The notes below the pieces were generated by a model, which saw only the letters and a program-made list of their open reading frames with translations, was not told where the DNA came from and ran no database searches. The position numbers and the translations under genes were made by a program. This document shows positions 63,424 to 64,000 of a DNA stretch of 64,000 nt, one piece after another. Source of the DNA: Paraburkholderia sp. PREW-6R (GTDB lineage: Bacteria > Pseudomonadota > Gammaproteobacteria > Burkholderiales > Burkholderiaceae); assembly GCF_039621805.1 (NCBI RefSeq), contig NZ_CP155074.1, positions 248,001 through 312,000 on the forward strand, read 5' to 3'. Numbering within the stretch: position 1 is the stretch's first letter; each line of letters opens with the position of its first letter.

Positions 63424-64000
63424 ATGCCAAACGTGCCTTCCCAGAATTGGGGCCTTGAACAGATCGTCGCGGACCTGCGTGCGTCGCGCGAAGAGTTGCA
63501 CCGAACGCGGCATCCGCTCGGTATTCGCGAATTGCCGTCGCGTGAAGCGGTGATCAACATTGTGGCGGGTTTGCGCGCGGCGCTGTTTCCCACGCACTAC
63601 GGCGCGCCCGATCTGACTGACGAAACGGTCGATTACTACGTCGGCCATACACTCGAAAGCACGTTGCGCCTGCTGGCCGAACAGATCCGCCGGGCGCTGC
63701 GCTTCCTGCCCGAATTCGCGACCACCTCCGACAGCGACATGAAGCAGCGCGCGTTCGACGTGGCGCGTGAATTCGGCAAACAGTTACCCGGCATCCGCGC
63801 GCTGCTCGTGAGCGACATTCAGGCCGCGTTCACCGGCGACCCTGCCGCGCAGCACGTCACGGAAATTCTGCTCTGCTATCCGGGCATCTGGGCGATGACA
63901 CATCATCGCCTCGCGCATGCGCTGCATCTTCTCGGCGTGCCGTTGCTCGCGCGCTTCATCAACGAAATCGCGCATTCCGCAACCGGCATTGACATTCATC
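63424..64000 (+). CDS. Serine acetyltransferase (CysE/EpsC-type), N-terminal part
   Basis: 192 residues visible from MPNVPSQNWGLEQIVADLR; the gene runs off the right edge. The helical domain followed by LLCYPGIWAMTHHRLAHAL and NEIAHSATGIDIH is the start of the left-handed beta-helix of serine O-acetyltransferase, with the catalytic Asp/His region beginning at the edge. It makes O-acetylserine for cysteine synthesis. The longer N-terminal helical domain is of the EpsC-like group rather than E. coli CysE. Confidence 0.85.
   Translation, partial: MPNVPSQNWGLEQIVADLRASREELHRTRHPLGIRELPSREAVINIVAGLRAALFPTHYGAPDLTDETVDYYVGHTLESTLRLLAEQIRRALRFLPEFATTSDSDMKQRAFDVAREFGKQLPGIRALLVSDIQAAFTGDPAAQHVTEILLCYPGIWAMTHHRLAHALHLLGVPLLARFINEIAHSATGIDIH

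Overview
The window reads as chromosomal DNA of a high-GC beta-proteobacterium of the Burkholderiaceae, most likely Paraburkholderia. The best evidence is a complete luxI-rsaL-luxR locus of the BraI/RsaL/BraR type at 58.7-60.5 kb, together with a monomeric NADP isocitrate dehydrogenase, a Burkholderia-type porin, a collagen-like lipoprotein and many LysR/GntR/IclR-regulated catabolic cassettes. No rRNA, tRNA, CRISPR array, insertion sequence, integrase or phage gene was seen. Genus assignment is inference from gene families, not from a marker-gene comparison.

Layout. 0-3.6 kb: truncated response regulator behind a double-domain KaiC-like ATPase, then a squalene/phytoene synthase and a small exported protein. 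3.8-7.1 kb: isoprenylcysteine-methyltransferase-like membrane enzyme and a collagen-like lipoprotein with about 59 tandem 9-bp units. 7.3-10.8 kb: iron alcohol dehydrogenase coupled to a small monooxygenase, and a PAS-GGDEF-EAL protein. 10.9-16.1 kb: TonB-dependent siderophore receptor with a Fur-box-like site, monomeric isocitrate dehydrogenase and a small conserved protein. 16.5-24.5 kb: alpha/beta hydrolase and a glucarate locus (GntR regulator, two MFS carriers, glucarate dehydratase, DHA2 efflux pump), in which three promoters share a TTGTCNGACG motif. 24.6-27.6 kb: type II dehydroquinase, MHS-family transporter and divergent IclR regulator with an IclR-like operator (quinate/shikimate use). 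27.7-32.8 kb: two SDR-type reductases, a LysR regulator, and a beta-propeller protein paired with an unusual winged-helix regulator. 33.0-41.4 kb: porin with an apparent CTG start, a minus-strand small-RNA candidate, dienelactone hydrolase, SDR/LysR pair, Ogt, a leucine-rich-repeat kinase, an orphan sugar-binding protein and a PRC-barrel protein. 41.5-48 kb: GntR/MFS/PEP-mutase-family operon, a frameshifted phytanoyl-CoA dioxygenase and an ABC exporter. 48.4-55.3 kb: YVTN propeller protein, amidohydrolase plus MFS carrier, and a coupled lipoprotein/DUF2231/sorbosone-dehydrogenase cluster. 55.5-60.5 kb: EgtB, an FNR-type regulator, a universal stress protein and the quorum-sensing locus. 61-64 kb: gluconolactonase-like protein, two small orphan proteins on either side of a dyad-rich promoter region, and the start of a serine acetyltransferase.

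Most loci follow one pattern: a regulator next to, and usually divergent from, a transporter and one or two catabolic enzymes. The signals least explained by ordinary annotation are the block-structured collagen repeat, the shared GntR-type operator linking the glucarate genes to a DHA2 pump, the ATG-less porin start, the single-base break in the dioxygenase gene, the small-RNA-like transcript at 34.4-34.6 kb and several long perfect dyads in promoter regions.
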